Source of the DNA: Bacteroidales bacterium
GTDB lineage: Bacteria; Bacteroidota; Bacteroidia; Bacteroidales; UBA7960
NCBI GenBank assembly: GCA_007131125.1
Contig: SLRE01000244.1
Span: 1-14,620, forward strand
Length of the DNA: 14,620 bases
Direction of reading: 5' to 3'
Position numbers and translations under genes: made by a program. Shown one piece after another: positions 7,665 to 14,620 of the stretch (its first letter is position 1; each line of letters begins with the position of its first letter). Below the pieces are notes generated by a model, which was not told the origin of the DNA, made no database searches, and saw nothing but the letters and a program-made list of their open reading frames with translations.

Positions 7665-10397
7665 ATGTATAACCCCATATCTACCTACCGTATACAGTTC
7701 AACAAGGATTTTACCCTGGCAGACCTGGAAAAACAACTGGAATACCTGGAGCTTCTTGGAGCAGGCACCATTTATGCCAGCCCTTTGTTCAAAGCTACAC
7801 CAGGCAGTATGCATGGTTATGATGTAACAAACCCCCTGCAGCTCAATCCTGAAGTAACCACAGAGAAGGAATTTGAAAAAGTCCGGAAAAAACTGGAAAA
7901 GAACAAAATTGGCTGGCTACAGGACATTGTACCCAACCACATGGCTTTTCATCACGAAAACCTTTGGTTGATGGATGTTTTGGAGAAAGGAAATTTATCG
8001 GACTTCCATCCGGTTTTTGATTTTGAACCCGGTGTACCCGGAACCGGAAACCCATTGATGGTGCCGTTTTTGGGCTCCAGCCTTGAAGAGGCAATTGCAA
8101 ACGGGGAAATAAAGCTGGGATGGAAAAACGGGAATTTTGCCATTTTTTATTTTGACAATGTTTACCCGGCTTGTTTTGAAACTTTCCGGGACCTGCTGCA
8201 GGAAAGTAAAAAGGAATTGCCCGGAAAATTTTCCATTTTGTGGGAAGATAAGCAAATGCCAATCAGCGGGCCCGGCAAAAGCTTTTTGAATGATGGGTGG
8301 GAGAAAATTAAAGAACAGACCCGGGACCTTTACAACCGGGAAAAAAGTTTTTCCTCCCTGGTCGATAATATACTGCAAACGGTAAATGCCTCTCCTGAAA
8401 AACTGAAAAAAATCCTGGACCAGCAACATTACCAGCTTTGTCATTGGCAGGAAACCGAAAAAAGGATTAATTACCGCCGGTTTTTTACCGTAAACGGCTT
8501 GATTTGCCTGCGCATGGAAGCCCCTGAGGTTTTTGAGCTTTTTCATCAAACCTTAAAAAAGCATGTGGATAAAAATCATATAAAGGGGCTTCGCATTGAC
8601 CATATCGACGGGCTGAATGACCCCAACGGCTATCTAAAAAACCTCAGACGGTTGTGCGGCAGCCAAACCTATATCGTGGCAGAGAAAATTCTTGAGCATG
8701 ACGAAGAGCTGCCGGATTTCTGGCCCATACAGGGAAGCACAGGGTATGACTTCCTGGCTGTGGTCAACAATCTCCTGACCAGCGTGAAAAATCACCGAAA
8801 ACTTCGGGAGTTATACCGGGAAGTAACCAACATCAAGACCAGACCTTCGGAGCTGGTCTACCGGAACAAAAAAATGATACTTTCCACCCGCATGCACGGG
8901 GAGTGGGATAATATTGTTGATTTTTTCAACCGGTATGAGTTCATCGATTACAAAAAGACAGGTGTGAGCCCTGAGGATATGAAAATGGCCATTGGGGAGT
9001 TTATGCTGGCTTGCCCGGTTTACCGGCTTTATCCAAGAAGAATCCCCTTACGCGATGATAACCGCAAAATGGTAGAATCCATACTCGATACTGCACTGGA
9101 AAGAAATCCTGATTTGAAACCCGCCCTTGAACTCCTGGGAAGTGTGCTGCTGACAAGCGGGGAAAGTTCCGAAGGCATGAACCAAAAGCTGGAGCGTTTT
9201 TTTGCCCGCCTGATGCAGTTTACAGGCCCTCTTATGGCCAAAGGGGTGGAAGATACCTCCATGTATCAATACAATTGCTTTATTGCCCATAATGAGGTGG
9301 GAGATGCCATCAATGCACGTGGTATTACCGTGGATGAATATCACCGTTTTATGCAGGGCAGGCAGAAAGACTGGCCCTTTACCATGAACAACACCTCTAC
9401 CCACGATACCAAAAGGGGAGAAGATGTAAGGGCAAGACTAAACGTGATCAGTGTGCTCACCGATGAATGGGAAGCGCATGTCCACCGCTGGATCAAGATG
9501 AACCAGCGGCTGAAAATCAGGCTGGAAACCGCCCTGGAGCCTTCCCTGAGTGTGGAATACTTTATTTACCAGACTTTACTGGGCACTTTTCCCTTTGAGG
9601 GGGAGGCAGATGAAAATTATATCCAGCGAATTGATGATTACCTTGTAAAAGCTTTGAGGGAGGCCAAACGCAAGGTGAGCTGGAGAGACCCTGATGAAAC
9701 CTACGAAAATACAGTATGTGCCTTTACCCGCAGCATTCTGGACCCCACTCACGAATTCCTGGCCGATTTTGTATCTTTTCAGCAAAAAGTGGCATGGAGA
9801 GGGGTTGTGAACTCTTTGGTTCAATTGACATTAAAATGCACCAGCCCGGGAGTACCTGATACTTACCAGGGAACCGAACTCTGGGACCTCACACTGGTGG
9901 ACCCCGATAATCGCCAACCGGTTGATTATGAAAAAAGACATGATTTGCTGAAAAAGCTTAAAGGGCAGTTTAAAAAAGACCCATCAGGTTTAATGAAAGA
10001 GCTTAACAGGAACCCATTCGATGGCCGCATTAAGCTTTTATTGACCCACCTTTTACTCAACGAAAGAAAAAACCAACCGGAGCTGTTTTTAAAAGGTGAC
10101 TATATCCCGGTTGAAGTTAAAGGGAAATATAAAGACCACATCATTTCTTTTGCCAGGATGTATGAAAATAAGTGGTTTATATGCGTACTTCCCCTGATTA
10201 CCGCAGGCCTATCAGACAAGCCGGAAGGAGAGTATTTGTCGGAAATCTCCTGGGACGATACCCGCATGCTATGGCCCCGGGGTGCTCCTTCGCAATGGCA
10301 AAGCATCCTTAATCAAAAAACATTGGACAGTAAAAATCCTCTTTTTGTTGCTTCCATATTTGAAAATGCCGGTCTGGGTCTTTTCAAAAACATTTAA
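7665..10397 (+). CDS. treY: malto-oligosyltrehalose synthase (TreY)
   Basis: A GH13 family enzyme that isomerises the reducing-end alpha-1,4 bond of a maltodextrin to an alpha,alpha-1,1 bond, giving maltooligosyltrehalose, the substrate of TreZ. The start of the barrel is typical: STYRIQFNKDFTLADLEKQL, then YASPLFKATPGSMHGYDV and DIVPNHMA (from D87). Catalytic residues are nucleophile D312 in GLRIDHIDGL, acid/base E340 in IVAEKILE, and D581 in TSTHDTKRGEDVRARL. FTGPLMAKGVEDTSMY and SPGVPDTYQGTELWDLTLVDPDNR are family signatures. At 910 residues it is longer than the commonly studied archaeal and actinobacterial enzymes (about 700-800); the extra length is mostly in the region after residue 150. 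The start lies 12 bases after the treZ stop in an A-rich spacer with no Shine-Dalgarno sequence, normal for Bacteroidota. This gene ends the first block. Confidence 0.95.
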   Translation: MYNPISTYRIQFNKDFTLADLEKQLEYLELLGAGTIYASPLFKATPGSMHGYDVTNPLQLNPEVTTEKEFEKVRKKLEKNKIGWLQDIVPNHMAFHHENLWLMDVLEKGNLSDFHPVFDFEPGVPGTGNPLMVPFLGSSLEEAIANGEIKLGWKNGNFAIFYFDNVYPACFETFRDLLQESKKELPGKFSILWEDKQMPISGPGKSFLNDGWEKIKEQTRDLYNREKSFSSLVDNILQTVNASPEKLKKILDQQHYQLCHWQETEKRINYRRFFTVNGLICLRMEAPEVFELFHQTLKKHVDKNHIKGLRIDHIDGLNDPNGYLKNLRRLCGSQTYIVAEKILEHDEELPDFWPIQGSTGYDFLAVVNNLLTSVKNHRKLRELYREVTNIKTRPSELVYRNKKMILSTRMHGEWDNIVDFFNRYEFIDYKKTGVSPEDMKMAIGEFMLACPVYRLYPRRIPLRDDNRKMVESILDTALERNPDLKPALELLGSVLLTSGESSEGMNQKLERFFARLMQFTGPLMAKGVEDTSMYQYNCFIAHNEVGDAINARGITVDEYHRFMQGRQKDWPFTMNNTSTHDTKRGEDVRARLNVISVLTDEWEAHVHRWIKMNQRLKIRLETALEPSLSVEYFIYQTLLGTFPFEGEADENYIQRIDDYLVKALREAKRKVSWRDPDETYENTVCAFTRSILDPTHEFLADFVSFQQKVAWRGVVNSLVQLTLKCTSPGVPDTYQGTELWDLTLVDPDNRQPVDYEKRHDLLKKLKGQFKKDPSGLMKELNRNPFDGRIKLLLTHLLLNERKNQPELFLKGDYIPVEVKGKYKDHIISFARMYENKWFICVLPLITAGLSDKPEGEYLSEISWDDTRMLWPRGAPSQWQSILNQKTLDSKNPLFVASIFENAGLGLFKNI

Positions 10398-10424
10398 CTT
10401 CCTGAAAAATAGTTTTCCCTTTTT

Positions 10425-10460
10425 TTCTGCATCTGGAGGGATTGATTTTTAGATGCAGAA
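10425..10460. repeat. perfect 10-bp inverted repeat between treY and the pgm-otsB fusion
   Basis: TTCTGCATCT (10425-10434) and AGATGCAGAA (10451-10460) are exact reverse complements separated by 16 bases. In RNA the stem could extend inward through A-U and G-U pairs to about 15 bp around a short loop. It is preceded, not followed, by a T-run (10420-10426) on the + strand, so it is not a classical terminator for treY. The right arm lies between the -33 and -7 elements of the promoter candidate at 10442-10472, so an operator role is as likely as a transcript-end hairpin. Confidence 0.75.
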
Positions 10461-10472
10461 TTCCTATATTTG
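10442..10472 (+). promoter_or_regulatory. Bacteroidota-type promoter for the pgm-otsB/GH65/otsA block
   Basis: TTG (10442-10444) and TATATTTG (10465-10472) are separated by 20 bases, matching the Bacteroidota primary-sigma promoter pattern (TTG, about 19-21 bases, TAnnTTTG). Transcription would begin about 7 bases later, leaving an AT-rich leader of roughly 110 bases before the ATG at 10590. The element falls in the only intergenic gap of more than 150 bases inside the cluster, which supports a second transcription unit. It is interleaved with the inverted repeat at 10425-10460. Confidence 0.6.
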
Positions 10473-10589
10473 TTAGTGGTTCTGGTCTGGCCAAAATTCC
10501 TCCTTTCAGAAAAATCATTAAAACAGAAGGCCATTTAATAGGGTTTTTGCGGCAAATAATGTATATTTAAAATTATTAAAATTAAAATT

Positions 10590-12128
10590 ATGGGGAAAAA
10601 TAAGATTGATGCGCTGATATTTGATTTGGACGGGGTGGTTACTAAAACCCAGAAACTGCACAAGGAAGCATGGAAGGAGATGTTTGATGCTTTTCTGAAA
10701 GACAAGGAAGGGCAGGCACCCATGAGTGATGAGGATTATAAAGTTTATGTGGACGGCAAACCCCGCTATCAGGGGGTAAAAAGCTTTCTGGATTCCCGGG
10801 ATATTTCCCTGCCTTTTGGCAATACCGATGACCCGCCTGAAAAAGAAACCGCCTGTGGCCTGGGCAACAGGAAAAATAAAATTTTTCACCGTCTGGTTGA
10901 GCAGGGCGGAGTGGAAGTTTACCCTGGAGCCGTGGAAAAAATCAAGACCTGGCGAAAAAAGGGACTCAAAACGGCCATTGTATCTTCCAGTAAAAACTGC
11001 AAAAAAATAATTGAACATGCCGGTATTGCCCATCTCTTTGATGCCAGGGTTGACGGGGCAGTTTCGGAAGAAAGGGGGTTGAATGGAAAACCCGACCCCG
11101 ATATCTTTGTTGAAGCGGCCAAAGACCTTGGAGTTTCGCCTGAAAATGCTGTGGTTTTTGAAGATGCTATATCCGGTGTTCAGGCAGGACAAAGAGGATA
11201 TTTTGGCCTGGTGGTGGGTTTGAACCGGTTTGAAAATGCCGAAGCATTGAAAGAAAACGGGGCAGACCTGATTATTGATAATTTTGAGGATTTTGAACTG
11301 TTTGATAATCCTGAAGTTCAGGCTTTTTTTAGTACCAACGTACCCCTTATCTTTTCAGGGGAGACCGATTTGTTTGACCGTCTCAAAGAAAAAAAACCGG
11401 TTTTTTTCCTTGATTATGACGGCACCCTTACTCCCATTGTCAGCCGTCCGGAAGATGCCGTGATTTCCGATGAAATGCGTAACATCCTCAAACGATTGGC
11501 GGAAATTTTTACCGTTGCCGTGGTTACCGGGCGGGACAAAGAAGATGTAGAAAACATGGTGAGGCTGGACAACCTTATTTATGCCGGGAGCCATGGGTTT
11601 ATCATTACCGGTCCCGATGGACTTTATAAGGAACATGAGAAATCTGAAGAGATTGTAAAAGACCTTGATGAAATTGAAAAAGACATTGAGTCCGAACTGG
11701 AAGGAAAGACTGAAGGGGTTCAGCTGGACCGGAAACGATATGCCATAGGCCTTCATTACCGGAATGCCCGGGAGGAAGATGAGCCATTCGTTTATGAACT
11801 GGTGGAAAAAATGCTAAAAAAATACCAGGGCTTTAAAAAAGGAGAAGGAAAAAAAATCGTGGAAATAAAGCCTGATGTGGATTGGCACAAAGGAAAGGCA
11901 GTTCTTTGGGTGCTGGATGCCCTGAACATATCTGAAAAAGAGAATATTCCTGTTTTTATAGGTGATGATGTTACCGATGAAGACGCTTTTGAGGCTTTGA
12001 AAGATAAAGGCATCGGCATAATCGTGGAAAATCAGGGTCAGAAAACCGCTGCCGGCTATGCCCTGAAAAATGTATTCCAGGTAGGAGAGTTCTTTAAAAA
12101 GTTGATAGACATCTATTCTAACCGTTAG
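10590..12128 (+). CDS. otsB: beta-phosphoglucomutase-like / trehalose-6-phosphate phosphatase fusion
   Basis: Two HAD-family domains in one 512-residue protein. The N-terminal domain (about 5-245) resembles beta-phosphoglucomutase: nucleophile D12 and acid/base D14 in FDLDGVV, H24 and W28 in the hinge, GNRKN (92-96) in the cap, SSSKN (132-136), K167 in GKPDPDIF, and E191-D192. It would convert beta-glucose-1-phosphate to glucose-6-phosphate. The C-terminal domain (about 265-505) is an OtsB-type trehalose-6-phosphate phosphatase: D275 and D277 in DYDGTL, TGR (313-315), GSHGF (333-337), EIKPDVDWHKG (425-435) and GDDVTDED (458-465). All core phosphatase motifs are intact. The same order, followed by a GH65 domain, is found in mycobacterial OtsB1; here GH65 is the next gene, 62 bases on. 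No clear Shine-Dalgarno sequence precedes the start. Both domain calls are strong; the exact sugar used by the mutase domain is inferred from the neighbour. Confidence 0.9.
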   Translation: MGKNKIDALIFDLDGVVTKTQKLHKEAWKEMFDAFLKDKEGQAPMSDEDYKVYVDGKPRYQGVKSFLDSRDISLPFGNTDDPPEKETACGLGNRKNKIFHRLVEQGGVEVYPGAVEKIKTWRKKGLKTAIVSSSKNCKKIIEHAGIAHLFDARVDGAVSEERGLNGKPDPDIFVEAAKDLGVSPENAVVFEDAISGVQAGQRGYFGLVVGLNRFENAEALKENGADLIIDNFEDFELFDNPEVQAFFSTNVPLIFSGETDLFDRLKEKKPVFFLDYDGTLTPIVSRPEDAVISDEMRNILKRLAEIFTVAVVTGRDKEDVENMVRLDNLIYAGSHGFIITGPDGLYKEHEKSEEIVKDLDEIEKDIESELEGKTEGVQLDRKRYAIGLHYRNAREEDEPFVYELVEKMLKKYQGFKKGEGKKIVEIKPDVDWHKGKAVLWVLDALNISEKENIPVFIGDDVTDEDAFEALKDKGIGIIVENQGQKTAAGYALKNVFQVGEFFKKLIDIYSNR

Positions 12129-12190
12129 GAATTGGCCGGTAAATATTTATTTAAAAACAAAACTCAATTTTTTTGTAAAAAGGTTGTCTT

Positions 12191-14581
12191 ATGAATGAAA
12201 TGTGGAAAGTAGAATATGAAGGATGGGATGCAGAGGAGCATCCGTTGCAGGAAGCTTTATGTACATTGGGTAACGGTTTTTTTGCCACACGCGGCGCACT
12301 GGAATTTGAAAAAGATAACCAGTACAATTACCCTGGAACCTATCTGGCCGGGGGTTATAACCGACGAGAATCCGAAATACAAGGAAAAGTAATAGAAAAT
12401 GAAGACCTGGTCAACTGGCCCAACTGGCTCTTTTTAACTTTCAGGATTGGCAATGGCAAATGGCTCAGCCTGAGTGAGGTTGACATAAAGGAATACATCA
12501 CTACCCTGAACCTGAAAGATGGGGTATTGGAAAGGAAAATCAGGTTTTGTGACAAAGACAACAATGAAACCTCTATTCTGAGTCGAAGGATTGTAGGGAT
12601 GGAGGACCCGCATCTTGCAGGCATTGTATGGACGCTGATTCCTCATAACTGGTCTGGCACCATGACCCTTAGGTCTGGAATAGACGGCAATATTATCAAC
12701 AACAATGTGGCCAGGTACCGCGACTTGAACCAGGACCATATAGAGGTCATTGAAAAAGGGGAAATAAGTAGAAACCAGGTGTTTCTTACTGCCCGCAGCA
12801 AACAGTCTAAAATACGGGTGACACAGTCTGCCCTTACCAGGATTTATATAAACGACCGGGACCTAAAACTGGCCCACCAGGTTGAAGAGCAAAAGGGGTT
12901 TATTGGCAGTGATTTCAAAGTGGAATGCAGCAAACTGCAACCTGTGAAAATTGAGAAACTGGTTTCAATTTTCTCCAACAAAGATTTGGCCATCAGCGAC
13001 CCGATGACCGAGGCCATAACCAAGCTAGAACGTGCGGGTACTTTCCCCGGGCTGGAGGCAAGGCAAAAGCTTGCCTGGTCGCAGATATGGAAATTCAATG
13101 ATATGCTGTTGGGTTCTGAACCCATCGACCAGCTGGTTATTCGTCTGCATATTTTTCATCTGTATCAGACAGTTTCCAACAATACCATCAATTACGATGT
13201 GGGTATTCCAGCAAGGGGCTGGCACGGGGAAGCTTACCGTGGGCATATTTTCTGGGATGAACTGTATATTCAGCCCTTTATTGACCTTCACCATCCGCAG
13301 TTGTCCCGCTCCCTTTTGATGTATCGGTACAGAAGGCTTAAGGAAGCCTTTCACGCAGCCAAAGAAAAAGGTTTCAGGGGGGCATTGTTTCCCTGGCAAA
13401 GCGGAAGCAACGGCAGGGAGGAAACCCAGAAAATCCACCTGAATCCCAAATCCGGCAGATGGCTGCCCGATGTTACCCATCTTCAGTATCACATCAATGC
13501 TGCCATCCCTTATAATGTCTGGCACTATTACCAAAGTACGGGCGATATGGATTTTTTGGTAACCCATGGAGCTGAAATTATTGCTTCTACCGCCTTGTTC
13601 TGGTCCAGTATTGCACAGTTTAATCCCAAAAGCGGACGTTATGAAATCCACAAGGTAGTAGGTCCTGATGAATACCATACCCATTATCCCAACAGGGAAG
13701 AACCCGGACTGAATAACAACGCATACACTAATTTTATGGCCGTGTGGGTGATTCAACGCGCTTTGGATATGCTTGATGTTATGGATGAATCCTGTTGTGA
13801 AGAACTGCATGAAAAAATCGGAATCACGGAGCAGGATATCGAAAAATGGAAGGACATGACCCACAAAATGTTCATACCCTTTAAAGACAACCTCATCATG
13901 CAATTTGAAGGTTATGATGAGCTGAAGGAATTAGACTGGGAGCACTACACCGAAAAATACGGGGAAGCCATGCGCCTGGATCGCATCCTGGAGAGCGAGG
14001 ATGATTCTGCCAATAACTATAAAGCCAGCAAGCAGGCCGATGTGCTGATGCTGTTTTACCTGTTTTCTTTTGAAGAGCTGAATGCCATCTTCAAAAACCT
14101 TGGTTATGAATTTAAGCCTGAAATGATTCCTGAAAATATTGATTACTATTATCAGCGCACATCCCATGGGTCAACCCTCAGCCAGGTAATTCATGCCTGG
14201 GTGTATGCCCGCTCACATCGCGACCGCTCCTGGCAAAGCTTTAAGTCTGCATTGATGAGCGATTTTAAAGACGTACAGGGAGGTACCACCCATGAAGGGA
14301 TCCACCTGGGGGCCATGGCCGGAACCCTCGACCTGGTGCAACGCTGTTATTCGGGGCTGGAAATCCGGGATGATGTACTTTGGCTAAACCCCCGCCTGCC
14401 TGATGATATGAAATCCATGTCATTCTATTTGCGTTACCGCAGCCACTGGATAAGGTTGTTCATAGATCATAAAAAAATTAAATTGGAATTTGATAAGGGT
14501 TGGGCCGAGCCGGTTCATATCGGTATCAAAGGCCGAAAATATCGTTTTGAAACCAATGATAAAAAAGAATTTAAATTATAA
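12191..14581 (+). CDS. GH65 family glycoside phosphorylase (trehalose or related alpha-glucoside; substrate uncertain)
   Basis: A cytoplasmic GH65 protein of 796 residues with no signal peptide or membrane segment. It has an N-terminal beta-sandwich (about 1-280; TLGNGFFATRGALEFE, YPGTYLAGGYNR), an (alpha/alpha)6 barrel (about 320-710) and a C-terminal beta-domain. The general acid is E494 in VGPDEYHTHYP. The presumed phosphate-binding loop is RTSHGSTLS (H659-S664), where phosphorylases of the family commonly have a HGSSLS-like sequence. The FWDELYIQPF segment (354-363) and GGTTHEGIHLGAMAGTLDL are typical of the subgroup that includes the GH65 domain of mycobacterial OtsB1. GH65 members act on trehalose, trehalose-6-phosphate, maltose, kojibiose, nigerose and others, and some are hydrolases, so motif reading alone does not fix the substrate. 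Linkage to beta-PGM favours a phosphorylase releasing beta-glucose-1-phosphate; linkage to otsA and otsB favours trehalose or trehalose-6-phosphate. AAAAGG before the ATG may serve as ribosome binding site. Confidence 0.88.
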   Translation: MNEMWKVEYEGWDAEEHPLQEALCTLGNGFFATRGALEFEKDNQYNYPGTYLAGGYNRRESEIQGKVIENEDLVNWPNWLFLTFRIGNGKWLSLSEVDIKEYITTLNLKDGVLERKIRFCDKDNNETSILSRRIVGMEDPHLAGIVWTLIPHNWSGTMTLRSGIDGNIINNNVARYRDLNQDHIEVIEKGEISRNQVFLTARSKQSKIRVTQSALTRIYINDRDLKLAHQVEEQKGFIGSDFKVECSKLQPVKIEKLVSIFSNKDLAISDPMTEAITKLERAGTFPGLEARQKLAWSQIWKFNDMLLGSEPIDQLVIRLHIFHLYQTVSNNTINYDVGIPARGWHGEAYRGHIFWDELYIQPFIDLHHPQLSRSLLMYRYRRLKEAFHAAKEKGFRGALFPWQSGSNGREETQKIHLNPKSGRWLPDVTHLQYHINAAIPYNVWHYYQSTGDMDFLVTHGAEIIASTALFWSSIAQFNPKSGRYEIHKVVGPDEYHTHYPNREEPGLNNNAYTNFMAVWVIQRALDMLDVMDESCCEELHEKIGITEQDIEKWKDMTHKMFIPFKDNLIMQFEGYDELKELDWEHYTEKYGEAMRLDRILESEDDSANNYKASKQADVLMLFYLFSFEELNAIFKNLGYEFKPEMIPENIDYYYQRTSHGSTLSQVIHAWVYARSHRDRSWQSFKSALMSDFKDVQGGTTHEGIHLGAMAGTLDLVQRCYSGLEIRDDVLWLNPRLPDDMKSMSFYLRYRSHWIRLFIDHKKIKLEFDKGWAEPVHIGIKGRKYRFETNDKKEFKL

Positions 14582-14595
14582 AAACATAAGCAGCT

Positions 14596-14620
14596 ATGAG
14601 ATTGATTATTGTATCAAACC
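14596..14620 (+). CDS. otsA: start of trehalose-6-phosphate synthase (OtsA), cut by the window end
   Basis: Only eight codons and one base are inside the window, reading MRLIIVSN, 14 bases after the GH65 stop. GT20 trehalose-6-phosphate synthases begin with just such a strand (E. coli OtsA opens MSRLVVVSNR), the next residue being the Arg that contacts substrate phosphate. The enzyme joins UDP-glucose and glucose-6-phosphate to form trehalose-6-phosphate, the substrate of the phosphatase domain encoded two genes upstream. The call rests on this short motif plus context. A fused OtsA-OtsB product cannot be excluded because the rest of the gene is not visible. Confidence 0.75.

Noticed and set aside
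10427..10472. Considered a Rho-independent terminator for treY at the 10425-10460 inverted repeat
   Set aside because: The T-run precedes the stem on the + strand and the 3' side continues TTCCTATATT without a uridine tract, so a classical intrinsic terminator is not supported, although a plain hairpin end is not excluded.
10518..11192. Antisense open frame of 224 codons opposite the PGM domain, running into the treY-otsB gap
   Set aside because: Most of it mirrors the HAD motifs on the + strand. The part in the gap has no independent support, and no divergent promoter is visible.
12129..12190. Possible separate promoter for the GH65 gene
   Set aside because: The 62-base gap is A/T-rich and contains TAAATATTTA, but no TAnnTTTG element; co-transcription with the upstream fusion gene is simpler.
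13025..13903. Antisense open frame of 292 codons opposite the GH65 gene
   Set aside because: It lies wholly inside a strongly supported gene, its translation shows no recognisable domain, and no promoter or leader supports it. It is a coding shadow.

Overview
This window is almost wholly occupied by one dense, co-oriented trehalose and alpha-glucan locus. It has six complete genes and the first codons of a seventh, all on the + strand. The A-rich, mostly Shine-Dalgarno-poor leaders, two TAnnTTTG promoter-like elements (one with a well-spaced upstream TTG) and the kinds of protein encoded suggest a member of the Bacteroidota. That assignment is an inference from style and content, with no phylogenetic marker in the window. 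No RNA genes, mobile elements, CRISPR arrays or long repeats were seen.

Layout. Positions 1-238 are AT-rich non-coding sequence with a weak terminator-like hairpin and a possible promoter and leader hairpin. Positions 239-3535 encode a trehalose synthase (TreS, maltose/trehalose interconversion) fused to a maltokinase-like domain. After a 105-base gap comes a tight block, glgX-treZ-treY (3641-10397, gaps of 13 and 12 bases): a debranching enzyme followed by the two TreYZ enzymes that turn linear maltodextrin into trehalose. A 192-base gap (10398-10589) carries a perfect 10-bp inverted repeat interleaved with a good Bacteroidota-type promoter. A second block follows: a beta-phosphoglucomutase-like / trehalose-6-phosphate phosphatase fusion (10590-12128), a GH65 glycoside phosphorylase-family protein (12191-14581) and the start of otsA, trehalose-6-phosphate synthase (from 14596).

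How the genes work together. The locus encodes three routes to trehalose: TreS from maltose, GlgX-TreZ-TreY from glycogen or maltodextrin, and OtsA-OtsB from UDP-glucose and glucose-6-phosphate. It also encodes a likely route of breakdown: a GH65 enzyme releasing beta-glucose-1-phosphate, which the linked beta-PGM domain would convert to glucose-6-phosphate. 

The two most notable points are these. First, the maltokinase half of the TreS fusion has Asn where both catalytic Asp residues of the family belong, so it looks like a pseudokinase. Second, the pair PGM-TPP plus GH65 reproduces, as two adjacent genes, the three-domain architecture of mycobacterial OtsB1, with the phosphatase motifs fully intact and otsA directly adjacent.
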